From assembly GCA_017407765.1 (NCBI GenBank), contig JAFQVZ010000023.1, positions 1 to 22,493 on the forward strand: 22,493 nt of DNA, given 5' to 3'. The DNA comes from Clostridia bacterium. GTDB taxonomy: Bacteria > Bacillota > Clostridia > Oscillospirales > Butyricicoccaceae. A model generated the notes under the pieces. That model saw only the letters and a list, made by a program, of their open reading frames with translations, was not told where the DNA came from and ran no database searches. This document shows positions 7,493 to 15,436 of the stretch, piece after piece. Position numbers and translations under genes: made by a program. Positions within the stretch are counted from its first letter, which is position 1, and the number at the start of each line of letters is the position of its first letter.

Positions 7493-9385
7493 TTATTTGA
7501 GATTCATAGGTGTAAGGGCCAGATAGTCCTCCAGTGTGCCGTCATTGAGGCAGCACTCGATTATCTGCCTGCCAAGAGGATCAAGCTCGTCGGTCAGGAA
7601 CTGGCTGATCTCTTCCTTGAAGAAATCAACAAGGATCTTGGCGCCTGCATCATAGCCTGCCTCGCCCAGCTTGGACTGTGTTTCGGGACGCAGGAAGGTC
7701 TGACGGATATACTGATTATCGACCTTCATGTCAATAAGCGAATATCCGAACAGTGGGCAGCGTGCCGGTGTAAGATGCTTCATTTTAATGACGCCATTGT
7801 GACGCGCAAGATACTCACGGCTGATCCATTCGCTTACAAAACCTATCTTATAAGCGCCGATATGCTGATTGGGGATCAGGACATTAAGTGTGTCGGGGCA
7901 GGCCATGATCTGCCTGAGAAGCAGATTGGCCTGAGTTACCTTCTTGCCGGTCGAGAAAGGCCAGTAGGAACCTACACCCTCGCTCTTCATCTTGCTGCCG
8001 CCATCAACGATGCTGGGATTCTTAAAGCCTCTGGGCGAGACCAGTCGCCACAGCCATGCAAGTGCAGGCGGAACGACATGGAGAAGGCCCATTACACCGT
8101 AATCGGGATGCTCGGCTGTCGAGGGAGGCATACGTACACCAAAGCTTCTTACACCTACCTCCTGAGGGCCGAGAGGAACTATGTTCTCGATCATGTCTCT
8201 GGGGATGATAACTCGGGGATTTGTGCAGGGCTGGCCGTTAGAGTCAAGCACATGCTCCCAGATAAGGCATGTAGCGCCGGGAACGCCCTCCATATTAAAG
8301 AACAGGAGCGGCCTGGAAGGATGTATGCAGATCTTTTCATAAGCAGGGCTGTTGCCATAGGCCTTCATGCTGTCCATTCTCAGGAACCAGCCATCTTCAG
8401 CATCCATGATCATGAGTTTGCCGGTTTCGGGAGACTGGATATTGGCATACGCAACCGCCATGTCGTCGGCAATAGGATATATCTTACAGCTTTCGTTAAG
8501 ATTAAGGAAGTATTTTTCGCCTGTTACAGTATGCTCGCCAAGAAGGATCCTTCCGTCGGACTGAACCTGGAAATCCTCGAGCATCTCGCTCTTACCGCCG
8601 CCCGAAGCGCCCTCATGCATGAAAACGGTCTCGTTCTCATAGGGAGTTTCCACCTTTGCGGCAGATGCATGACAGCATACCCAATCCTCATGCTCTCCAA
8701 TATCGAGCAGCACCGAGAATACGCCCTTCTTAGCCGAGGGACCTGGATAGAGGTTGTATGCAAAGACCTCATGAAGGTCATCTGTGCGGTTGTGAACAAC
8801 CACCTGCTTGCCGTCAAAATGGGTGTGGCGGAAAGGAGGCGCAACATAGATGATCGAACGGGGAACGTAATTCTCGTGCACTTCATCTATGGGAATAAAG
8901 CCCTGCATATTCGCAAGGGAAAGAGCAAAAAATGCGGCATTTGCCGGGCAGATCATAAGGCTTTCATAGCCATAAATGGAATCACCGGCCTTAAAAGGCA
9001 GCAAAATAAGACGCTGATCGCTGAGCCAGTCGAACGTCTGCTGACGCAGATCCTTAAAGTCATATCCATAAATCTCTTTGAATCTGGGCTTATCGGAAGG
9101 AAGATCATCGCCGATGACCATGGCATTGGGGTCTCTGCGGCGCATATAATCTTCCATATAATTAACAAGAATACCGTTCTTGCAGCGGATGACCTCTGCC
9201 TCCTGAACCTTACCCTTGCCTACTATATTATAATGAACATCGTATGTGGAAGAATGGGCAGGACCGAAGGACATCTCTTCCAATTCTTCCTGACTTTCGA
9301 CATAACCTATGGCTTTGCAGCTTCTAAGTGCTTCTGTAAGATCTTCGGGAAGCACGAATCTGTTGAAATAATCGTCTGTGAACAT
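7493..9385 (-). CDS. PEPCK-like P-loop protein of unknown function (probably DUF4914 family)
   Basis: A 630-residue cytoplasmic protein. From memory it fits the DUF4914 family in length and composition. Several segments look like a divergent phosphoenolpyruvate carboxykinase core, counted from the ATG at 9385. These are CCHASA with His239 (like the metal-binding His region), the P-loop GASGGGKS at 259-266, a kinase-2-like ADD motif with Asp307-Asp308 (GDD in GTP-PEPCK), AEDGWF with Trp333 (cf. PENGFF), and NPRVIIPRDMIENIV (cf. NTRVVYPIHHIDNIV in ATP-PEPCK). It probably binds and perhaps transfers a nucleotide phosphate, but the substrate is unknown. An ATG at 9400 is in frame, but GGAGGAG ends 6 nt before the ATG at 9385, so I chose the latter. 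It is a single-gene unit with its own promoter and palindromic operator candidate. Confidence 0.85.
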   Translation of the reverse strand: MFTDDYFNRFVLPEDLTEALRSCKAIGYVESQEELEEMSFGPAHSSTYDVHYNIVGKGKVQEAEVIRCKNGILVNYMEDYMRRRDPNAMVIGDDLPSDKPRFKEIYGYDFKDLRQQTFDWLSDQRLILLPFKAGDSIYGYESLMICPANAAFFALSLANMQGFIPIDEVHENYVPRSIIYVAPPFRHTHFDGKQVVVHNRTDDLHEVFAYNLYPGPSAKKGVFSVLLDIGEHEDWVCCHASAAKVETPYENETVFMHEGASGGGKSEMLEDFQVQSDGRILLGEHTVTGEKYFLNLNESCKIYPIADDMAVAYANIQSPETGKLMIMDAEDGWFLRMDSMKAYGNSPAYEKICIHPSRPLLFFNMEGVPGATCLIWEHVLDSNGQPCTNPRVIIPRDMIENIVPLGPQEVGVRSFGVRMPPSTAEHPDYGVMGLLHVVPPALAWLWRLVSPRGFKNPSIVDGGSKMKSEGVGSYWPFSTGKKVTQANLLLRQIMACPDTLNVLIPNQHIGAYKIGFVSEWISREYLARHNGVIKMKHLTPARCPLFGYSLIDMKVDNQYIRQTFLRPETQSKLGEAGYDAGAKILVDFFKEEISQFLTDELDPLGRQIIECCLNDGTLEDYLALTPMNLK

Positions 9386-9425
9386 CCGATTCTCCTCCAT
9401 TATATCATATTGATTTTATGGATCG

Positions 9426-9454
9426 ATTTTACCACGACACTTTAACGTGGTCAA
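9426..9454 (-). promoter_or_regulatory. Promoter for the PEPCK-like gene
   Basis: On the minus strand TTGACC (9449-9454) and TAAAAT (9426-9431) are 17 bp apart. The start near 9419 gives a leader of about 34 nt that contains the GGAGGAG ribosome binding site. A second TATAAT (9399-9404) is too close to the RBS to make a useful leader. Confidence 0.7.
9432..9450. promoter_or_regulatory. Operator-like palindrome filling the promoter spacer
   Basis: A 19-bp interrupted palindrome, CCACG-N9-CGTGG, occupies the whole 17-bp spacer between -35 and -10 and overlaps the -35 hexamer by two bases. This placement is typical of a repressor site. I do not recognise the regulator. Confidence 0.55.
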
Positions 9455-9590
9455 AGGATTTAACATTTCATTAATATTTTTCTCCTTATTGCCGATTTTA
9501 AAGCATCTTTTTTTGTGATACACGCCGAAATTTCAATAGAAATTTGAAATGTATATTTTCTTTAAAATAGAATCATCCTATAAATTTACC

Positions 9591-9623
9591 AAAAGAAAAG
9601 GCAGGATCCGAAGATCCTGCCTT
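9591..9623 (-). terminator. Rho-independent terminator after guaB
   Basis: A perfect 11-bp stem (9598-9608 with 9613-9623). On the minus strand the loop is a C(UUCG)G tetraloop, followed by a T-rich run (the complement of AAAAGAAA). It starts 16 bp past the guaB stop. Confidence 0.93.
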
Positions 9624-9638
9624 GAAGCAAATATTCTT

Positions 9639-11117
<1,479 letters not shown>

Positions 11118-11170
11118 TTACCCCTCCATCTCTTTTATTGACGTTTGAAAGCCTTTAGATTTTTATAAAT

Positions 11171-11204
11171 ATTAGGTCGAATTGTAAACCACTTCGGCCT
11201 AAAT
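11171..11204. promoter_or_regulatory. Inverted repeat over the guaB promoter (candidate operator)
   Basis: TTAGGTCGAA (11172-11181) and TTCGGCCTAA (11193-11202) form 10-bp arms with one mismatch, separated by 11 bp, covering the -10 box and most of the spacer. Each arm holds a CGAA core like that of Bacillus PurR boxes. The distance between cores is shorter than the 16-17 nt usual there, so the regulator is uncertain. Confidence 0.55.
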
Positions 11205-11209
11205 GTCAA
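11181..11209 (-). promoter_or_regulatory. Promoter for guaB
   Basis: On the minus strand a perfect TTGACA (11204-11209) and TACAAT (11181-11186) are spaced by 17 bp. The -35 box lies two bases beyond the ogg stop codon. The start near 11174 gives a leader of about 60 nt. Confidence 0.85.
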
Positions 11210-11210
11210 C

Positions 11211-12077
11211 TCAGTTTTCAAATTTCGTACTTCTGACGAAATAAAAAATATATTGCTGTGCAATTCCGGCAAAATTGCCAAATGCCCCTTTATCAAATGC
11301 CCCCTTATAATAAGGAGCAGCTTTTTTCATCCACGTATCGACCGGGAATGCATCAAGCTTGCCCAGGCCAAACAGCAAAAAACAGTCGGCCACCTTACGG
11401 CCTACTCCGTTAAGCTGCATTATAGCTTTTTCGGCATCGCTTGTTGCCATCCTGTCGAGAGCATCGAAATCCACTCTGCCCTCCGCAACCTCTCTGGCTG
11501 CCGACAATATGTAAGGTGCACGATAACCTGCCCTGAGCATGTCCAGCCCGCCTTCGGGCAGCATAGCTATCCTCTCTGCCGAGGGAAAGGTCATATACCT
11601 CTCGCCCTCAAACTCAATGGCATCGCCATAGGCGCTGCACAACGCTCCGACGATCTTCTGTATCCTTGGAATATTGTTGCACTGCGAAATTATAAACGAA
11701 CACAGAGCCTCCCACGGCTCCTGCCGGAGTATCCTGAGCCCCATACCGTAATCCACCGCTCTGCGTGTGAAATCATCGGTAAAAGCCGAGGCGATCTCGC
11801 CGTAATCACGGTCAAGGTCCAGATATCTGCGCCAAAAATCTTCATAATCTTCAGCCGATCCGGATATGCAGAAATCTTCGCCCTCGCTCCATATCCTTGC
11901 CGCCCTGCCGCCTGCGACCCCGACATAGCCTCCCTTTGGCGAAGGCATCCAACGGAAACACTGGCCGCACTCAAAGGTATGGACAGGAGAAAACTTTTCT
12001 CCCCCAACAAGCCTGATATGATCTTTTGCTTCTATGATCTCGTAAGCCAGAGACGATCTCTCCCCTTCTGCGGACAC
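11211..12077 (-). CDS. ogg: 8-oxoguanine DNA glycosylase/AP lyase (OGG1 type)
   Basis: Removes 8-oxoguanine opposite C and nicks the abasic site. An N-terminal OGG_N-like domain (FECGQCFRW near 35-43) precedes the HhH-GPD domain. The hairpin LNGVGRKVADC carries the Schiff-base Lys228, and AFPVDTW carries Asp247. Their spacing of 19 equals K249-D268 in human OGG1. A frame-long GTG start at 12077 gives 288 residues but has no RBS, and the predicted transcription start is almost on top of it. A GGGGAGA sequence (minus strand, 12059-12065) is placed for an in-frame CTG at 12050, which would give AYEIIEAKDH, a common kind of N-terminus. The start is therefore unresolved. The guaB promoter begins right after the stop codon. 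Confidence 0.9.
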   Translation of the reverse strand: MSAEGERSSLAYEIIEAKDHIRLVGGEKFSPVHTFECGQCFRWMPSPKGGYVGVAGGRAARIWSEGEDFCISGSAEDYEDFWRRYLDLDRDYGEIASAFTDDFTRRAVDYGMGLRILRQEPWEALCSFIISQCNNIPRIQKIVGALCSAYGDAIEFEGERYMTFPSAERIAMLPEGGLDMLRAGYRAPYILSAAREVAEGRVDFDALDRMATSDAEKAIMQLNGVGRKVADCFLLFGLGKLDAFPVDTWMKKAAPYYKGAFDKGAFGNFAGIAQQYIFYFVRSTKFEN

Positions 12078-12085
12078 ACCAAAAT

Positions 12086-12116
12086 ATTATATTTATTATA
12101 CCACCGTATTTGACAA
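12086..12116 (-). promoter_or_regulatory. Possible promoter for ogg
   Basis: On the minus strand TTGTCA (12111-12116) and TATAAT (12086-12091) have a 19-bp spacer. A second TATAAT at 12095-12100 is only 10 bp from the -35. The start near 12079 would give a leader of almost zero length to the GTG. Confidence 0.4.
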
Positions 12117-12142
12117 ATGTTCAACAGAAAAATCAATAAAAA

Positions 12143-12170
12143 GAAAAAAAGCATCGGAAAATCCGATGCT
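12143..12170 (-). terminator. Terminator of the tRNA transcript
   Basis: A 9-bp stem, AGCATCGGA (12150-12158) with TCCGATGCT (12162-12170), and a 3-nt loop, followed on the minus strand by a run of seven T. It starts 8 nt past the tRNA-Glu CCA end. Confidence 0.9.
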
Positions 12171-12178
12171 TTTTCTTT

Positions 12179-12253
12179 TGGTGACCCGTACGGGAATCGA
12201 ACCCATGTTTCCGCCGTGAAAGGGCGGTGTCTTAGCCGCTTGACCAACGGGCC
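12179..12253 (-). tRNA. tRNA-Glu (anticodon TTC)
   Basis: A 75-nt cloverleaf with encoded CCA. The acceptor GGCCCGT pairs with ACGGGTC, the anticodon stem is CCGCC/GGCGG with loop CTTTCAC, and the T-arm is ATGGG-TTCGATT-CCCGT. It is second in the minus-strand tRNA unit, 5 nt after tRNA-Met. Confidence 0.96.
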
Positions 12254-12258
12254 AGAAA

Positions 12259-12335
12259 TGGTAGCGGCGGTGGGACTTGAACCTACGACCTGCCGGGTAT
12301 GAACCGGATGCTCTAGCCAACTGAGCTACGCCGCC
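12259..12335 (-). tRNA. tRNA-Met (anticodon CAT), elongator type
   Basis: A 77-nt cloverleaf with encoded CCA. Acceptor GGCGGCG pairs with CGCCGCT, with a G-U end pair, and the anticodon loop is TTCATAC. The acceptor and D-arm resemble Bacillus elongator tRNA-Met rather than the initiator. A lysidine-modified Ile tRNA cannot be fully excluded. Two stem positions do not pair: T27-C43 in the anticodon stem and A51-C63 in the T stem (GTAGG against CCCAC). Confidence 0.92.
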
Positions 12336-12389
12336 ATTTCTGTTGTTCGCTTCGTTTCGTTTCTCTCTCGTGTCCTGCGAACAAGATAG

Positions 12390-12418
12390 ATTATATAGCA
12401 ACTATACCCTTTTGTCAA
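12390..12418 (-). promoter_or_regulatory. Perfect consensus promoter for the tRNA pair
   Basis: On the minus strand TTGACA (12413-12418), a 17-bp spacer and TATAAT (12390-12395). The -35 box and part of the spacer encode the last residues (VDKRV) of the upstream transglutaminase-like gene, whose TAG stop lies in the spacer. Confidence 0.95.
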
Positions 12419-13733
12419 CACTTTTTTTCAAAAAATTTTCAAGGTTTTTTTCACTTAAAATTCCTGCCTCGCAAAGCCTCTCGCAGAGCGGTTTTCCGCC
12501 CTTTTCGTTGGCTCTGAGAACGGCCAGACTGGCATAAGACATCATGCCTCTGTCAAAAACTTTTTCATTTATCCTGACATATTCTTCTCCATTAAGGACC
12601 CTTAATCTAACCGAGTCCTCAAGAGAAGTCTTCCACGAAAAATCGCCTGCGGCATCATCATAGCCAAGCGCCCTCAGCATAAATGTCATATAATCCTGAG
12701 GCCTCGTTTCAAGATCGGGCGAATATGTGGTGGGCGATGTTCCTTTGGTAAGGCCCATCTCGTAAAGCAGAGCAATATACCCTGCATGATTAGGGTTGAC
12801 ATCTGTAAACGGCATCGAGATCTCAGTCATCTCCAAGGCCTTCTGCTCAAGGCCGAGGAATCTTACCAGCATGATAGCCGCCTCTGCTCGGCTGGGGCTG
12901 CGGTCAAGCTCCCAACCTTTATCCGAACCGCGGAAGAGTCCGCCGATCCGGTTCAGCGTATAAGCACTTATATATCTCTCATCCCATACTCTCGATGTCA
13001 GGGCTCTTACCATTTCCTTATCCCAGCTGTGGTCACGCGAAAGCTCATTTTCATCAAGCAGCAGATATTTATCATCGGTGTTTCCGGTGAGATCATAGGT
13101 GACATCAATATATCTGACCTCTCCGTCACACAAAACCGCATTCCACGAATGATTCATCTCGGTGCTCGCAACATAGATGCAGGGCAGGCCGGCGCTGCGG
13201 CATACCATGGCAAATGCTGCGCTGATCCCATCGCAGACCGCAAGACCGTCCACAAGTGCTCCGTACGCCGAAAAAGCATCTCCTGTCTCTGTCGCCTGAT
13301 TAAGGGCAGCATGCATATCATATTCTACATTATCAAGCATCCAGTCATGTATCGCCTCGTAACTTTCTCTGTCAGTCATATCGGCATCTATGATCTCATC
13401 ACAAAGAACAGCAGCCGCCTCCAGCGCAGCAGCATGCTTTGCCTCATCATTATATACCACTCTCATATATGAATTGTAAGGCAGAGGCATATATTCAAAA
13501 ACATAAGAGTCACGCCACAGCATCGAAACATACCTATAGCAGGCGCCGTAATCAAAACCGCCGTATGCGTCTATATACATGGTATTTTCTCCCGACTGAA
13601 GAAGCCCGGCAAACTCTATTGCCGCTTCCAGCTCGCCTTTTCTCTGTTCGGGCGCCGGCGAAGCCGCGGCTGTCTGAACCATCAGCACCGCAGCCAGCAT
13701 CATGGCAGATATGCTTTTGAACACTTTCTTCAT
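12402..13733 (-). CDS. Secreted transglutaminase-like protein with SLH-like repeats
   Basis: A 443-residue exported protein. The signal peptide spans residues 1-24 (KK, hydrophobic core, AAA before Ser25). A transglutaminase/protease-like core follows with the triad Cys167 (GLAVCDGIS), His195 (EMNHSWNAV) and Asp210 (YIDVTYD). Two S-layer-homology-like repeats follow from about residue 262 (SPSRAEAAIMLVRFLG, then FTDVNPNHAGYIALLYEMGL and later TRPQDYMTFMLRALGY), which would tether it to the cell wall. Such proteins may crosslink or cleave peptides at the surface, but the substrate is unknown. The ATG has only a weak upstream GTGAG and no clear promoter. It lies 40 bp after the terminator of the preceding gene. 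It ends with TAG inside the tRNA promoter, and no terminator separates them. Confidence 0.85.
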   Translation of the reverse strand: MKKVFKSISAMMLAAVLMVQTAAASPAPEQRKGELEAAIEFAGLLQSGENTMYIDAYGGFDYGACYRYVSMLWRDSYVFEYMPLPYNSYMRVVYNDEAKHAAALEAAAVLCDEIIDADMTDRESYEAIHDWMLDNVEYDMHAALNQATETGDAFSAYGALVDGLAVCDGISAAFAMVCRSAGLPCIYVASTEMNHSWNAVLCDGEVRYIDVTYDLTGNTDDKYLLLDENELSRDHSWDKEMVRALTSRVWDERYISAYTLNRIGGLFRGSDKGWELDRSPSRAEAAIMLVRFLGLEQKALEMTEISMPFTDVNPNHAGYIALLYEMGLTKGTSPTTYSPDLETRPQDYMTFMLRALGYDDAAGDFSWKTSLEDSVRLRVLNGEEYVRINEKVFDRGMMSYASLAVLRANEKGGKPLCERLCEAGILSEKNLENFLKKSVDKRV

Positions 13734-13773
13734 ATAGGTATATCACTCACTTTCAAATACACAAATCAAAAAT

Positions 13774-13803
13774 AAAAAGGGCAAAGATCACTCTCTGCCC
13801 TTT
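13774..13803 (-). terminator. Terminator after the rsmE/membrane-protein operon
   Basis: Arms AAAGGGCA-A-AGA (13776-13787) and TCT-C-TGCCCTTT (13792-13803) with one A-C mismatch and loop TCAC, followed on the minus strand by a short T-run. Confidence 0.8.
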
Positions 13804-13818
13804 GGGATATATAACTGA

Positions 13819-14619
13819 TTAGATAAGCTTGACTGTATAATAAACAGCCGCTGCAGCAAACACTCCTGCAAGAGCATACAGCGCATAGTAAGCATAAGGC
13901 ACACCTGCGGCATAAGCCACCACTGCCATCAAGGCTGCAGCACCATATGCTGTGCAAACAGCTGCGGCCGAAAGGCTGTTGACCTCACATATCCTGATGC
14001 TCAGCTTACCTGCCGCAAGAACTCCTCCGTTTTTGCGAGCCGAAAGATAAGCAAGGACCGCGGCAGCACAGGCGCACAGAGCCAGAATAACCGCCAGCAT
14101 CGCCCTTCTGCTATGGGGAGCCTTTGCCATGATCCATATCATGCACAGAACCACCGAGCATGTGAGCGAAAACCAGAAAAACTCGCGCTGATAGCTGCTG
14201 AAAATAAGATGCAGTATTGCAATACCGGGAATTATGACATAAAGGACACGTCCGGCAAGATTATGGTCAAACTTTACCAGCAGGACCGAGGCCAGCAATA
14301 CGGCAAAAAACGCCGCAAACATAATTCCGTTTACTATGCTTTCTTTTTTAAAGGTGCCTTTTTTAATATCGAGCACCGCCCATACACAGCTTCCGATCAG
14401 GCCCGCAGCCGCTACCCATATAAGGATGTCGGTGGCCCTGAGAGCTGCCATAAAGGTGGCTCCTATATTATATCCGCGCCAGAGATAAGATAAACCCCAA
14501 AGCATGACGATCGCAGCGGCAAAAACCACCATTACACGATTGGCAATATAATCCTCATTATTTCGCTTTATCTGATTTCTGGCATTTTTCTTTATCTGAT
14601 CTTTCTTCAAGCTCCTCAC
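13819..14619 (-). CDS. Polytopic membrane protein, function unknown
   Basis: A 266-residue protein I do not recognise. A basic, Asn-rich cytoplasmic N-terminus (about 28 residues, KKDQIKKNARNQIKRNN) is followed by about eight hydrophobic segments, the last ones rich in Ala, Val and Tyr. It has no soluble domain or catalytic motif. It starts with GTG overlapping the rsmE stop by 4 nt (GTGA), indicating translational coupling and co-expression with rsmE. The next in-frame start is TTG three codons later. A terminator follows. Confidence 0.75.
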   Translation of the reverse strand: MRSLKKDQIKKNARNQIKRNNEDYIANRVMVVFAAAIVMLWGLSYLWRGYNIGATFMAALRATDILIWVAAAGLIGSCVWAVLDIKKGTFKKESIVNGIMFAAFFAVLLASVLLVKFDHNLAGRVLYVIIPGIAILHLIFSSYQREFFWFSLTCSVVLCMIWIMAKAPHSRRAMLAVILALCACAAAVLAYLSARKNGGVLAAGKLSIRICEVNSLSAAAVCTAYGAAALMAVVAYAAGVPYAYYALYALAGVFAAAAVYYTVKLI

Positions 14620-15365
14620 ACTCCGACATCAAAATTACCTGTGTGATACATCACGGCGCTGACAGCCGCAACCGGGGCCGTTTCACACCTGAGTATCCTG
14701 GGCCCGATAAGGACCGAGCTGGCGCCTATCTCGGCTGCCAGTTCTGCTTCCTGCGGTTCGAAACCGCCTTCGGGGCCGGTTATTATACTGATCCTCTTAA
14801 AGCTTCCGAAGCTCTCGAGCACTTCTTTAAAGGACCGGTTCTTTTCATCCTCATACAAAAACAAGCAGCATTCATCACCGGAAGCATCCTCGATTGCCTC
14901 CTTGAAGGAGACAATAGGACCTACCGTAACGGGGCGCGACCTTCTCGACTGTTTCGAAGCTTCAAGGGCGATCCTCTCATATCTGATACGCTTCTTCTCG
15001 GCATCCTTCTGTCCGTCGACCTTGACGACACAGCGCTTGGAGATAAAGGGCACAATGTGAGAAACACCGACCTCGGTGCACTTCTGAACAAGATAGTCAA
15101 ACCTGTCGCCCTTGGAAAGGGCGGCATATACCGTCACGAAAACATCCGGCTCGGTAGTATGAGGGCCGGAGGATATTATTTGAGCTGTAACGAGCTTGTC
15201 TTTATTTATACTGCCGATGACACACAAATGTTCCGACTTTTCATCACAAACCGTAATTTTCTCTCCCTCTCTCATCCTGAGCACCTTGGTTATATGAAGG
15301 CTGTCCTCCTGAGAAAGAGTTACGATATCATTGGATATATTGCTGCTGTCTGCAAAAAATCGCAT
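14616..15365 (-). CDS. rsmE: 16S rRNA m3U1498 methyltransferase
   Basis: Methylates N3 of U1498 in the 30S decoding region using SAM. A 249-residue protein with a small PUA-like N-terminal domain (about 1-70) and a SPOUT trefoil-knot methyltransferase domain. Signatures are KGDRFDYLVQKCTEVGV (85-101), ITGPEGGF (195-202) and LIGPRILRCETA (219-230). Most family members have LRTETA, so Cys227 is a small deviation. ATG with GTGAGG upstream. It has its own promoter in the prmA-rsmE gap, and read-through from prmA is also likely because no terminator lies between them. Confidence 0.95.
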   Translation of the reverse strand: MRFFADSSNISNDIVTLSQEDSLHITKVLRMREGEKITVCDEKSEHLCVIGSINKDKLVTAQIISSGPHTTEPDVFVTVYAALSKGDRFDYLVQKCTEVGVSHIVPFISKRCVVKVDGQKDAEKKRIRYERIALEASKQSRRSRPVTVGPIVSFKEAIEDASGDECCLFLYEDEKNRSFKEVLESFGSFKRISIITGPEGGFEPQEAELAAEIGASSVLIGPRILRCETAPVAAVSAVMYHTGNFDVGV

Positions 15366-15382
15366 AGCGCGAACCTCACGAT

Positions 15383-15411
15383 ATTATATCAAAATATATG
15401 TTAAATGTCTA
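15383..15411 (-). promoter_or_regulatory. Promoter for rsmE and the membrane-protein gene
   Basis: On the minus strand TAGACA (15406-15411), 17 bp, then TATAAT (15383-15388) with a TG-A extended -10. Confidence 0.75.
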
Positions 15412-15436
15412 TTATTTCCCAATACACATTTTTTAA

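Noticed and set aside
9399..9404. TATAAT on the minus strand as the main promoter of the PEPCK-like gene
   Set aside because: Transcription would start within the Shine-Dalgarno sequence, and no -35 is at 17 bp; the TTGACC/TAAAAT pair upstream fits better.
7298..9445. A 715-codon open frame on the plus strand opposite the PEPCK-like gene
   Set aside because: It is antisense to a gene with recognisable motifs, RBS, promoter and terminator, spans the bidirectional terminator, and its translation is Cys/His/Leu-rich with no domain. It is best explained by codon bias of the real gene.
9527..9545. Repeated GAAATTT in the AT-rich gap between guaB and the PEPCK-like gene
   Set aside because: Two short A/T-rich copies are expected by chance in such sequence.
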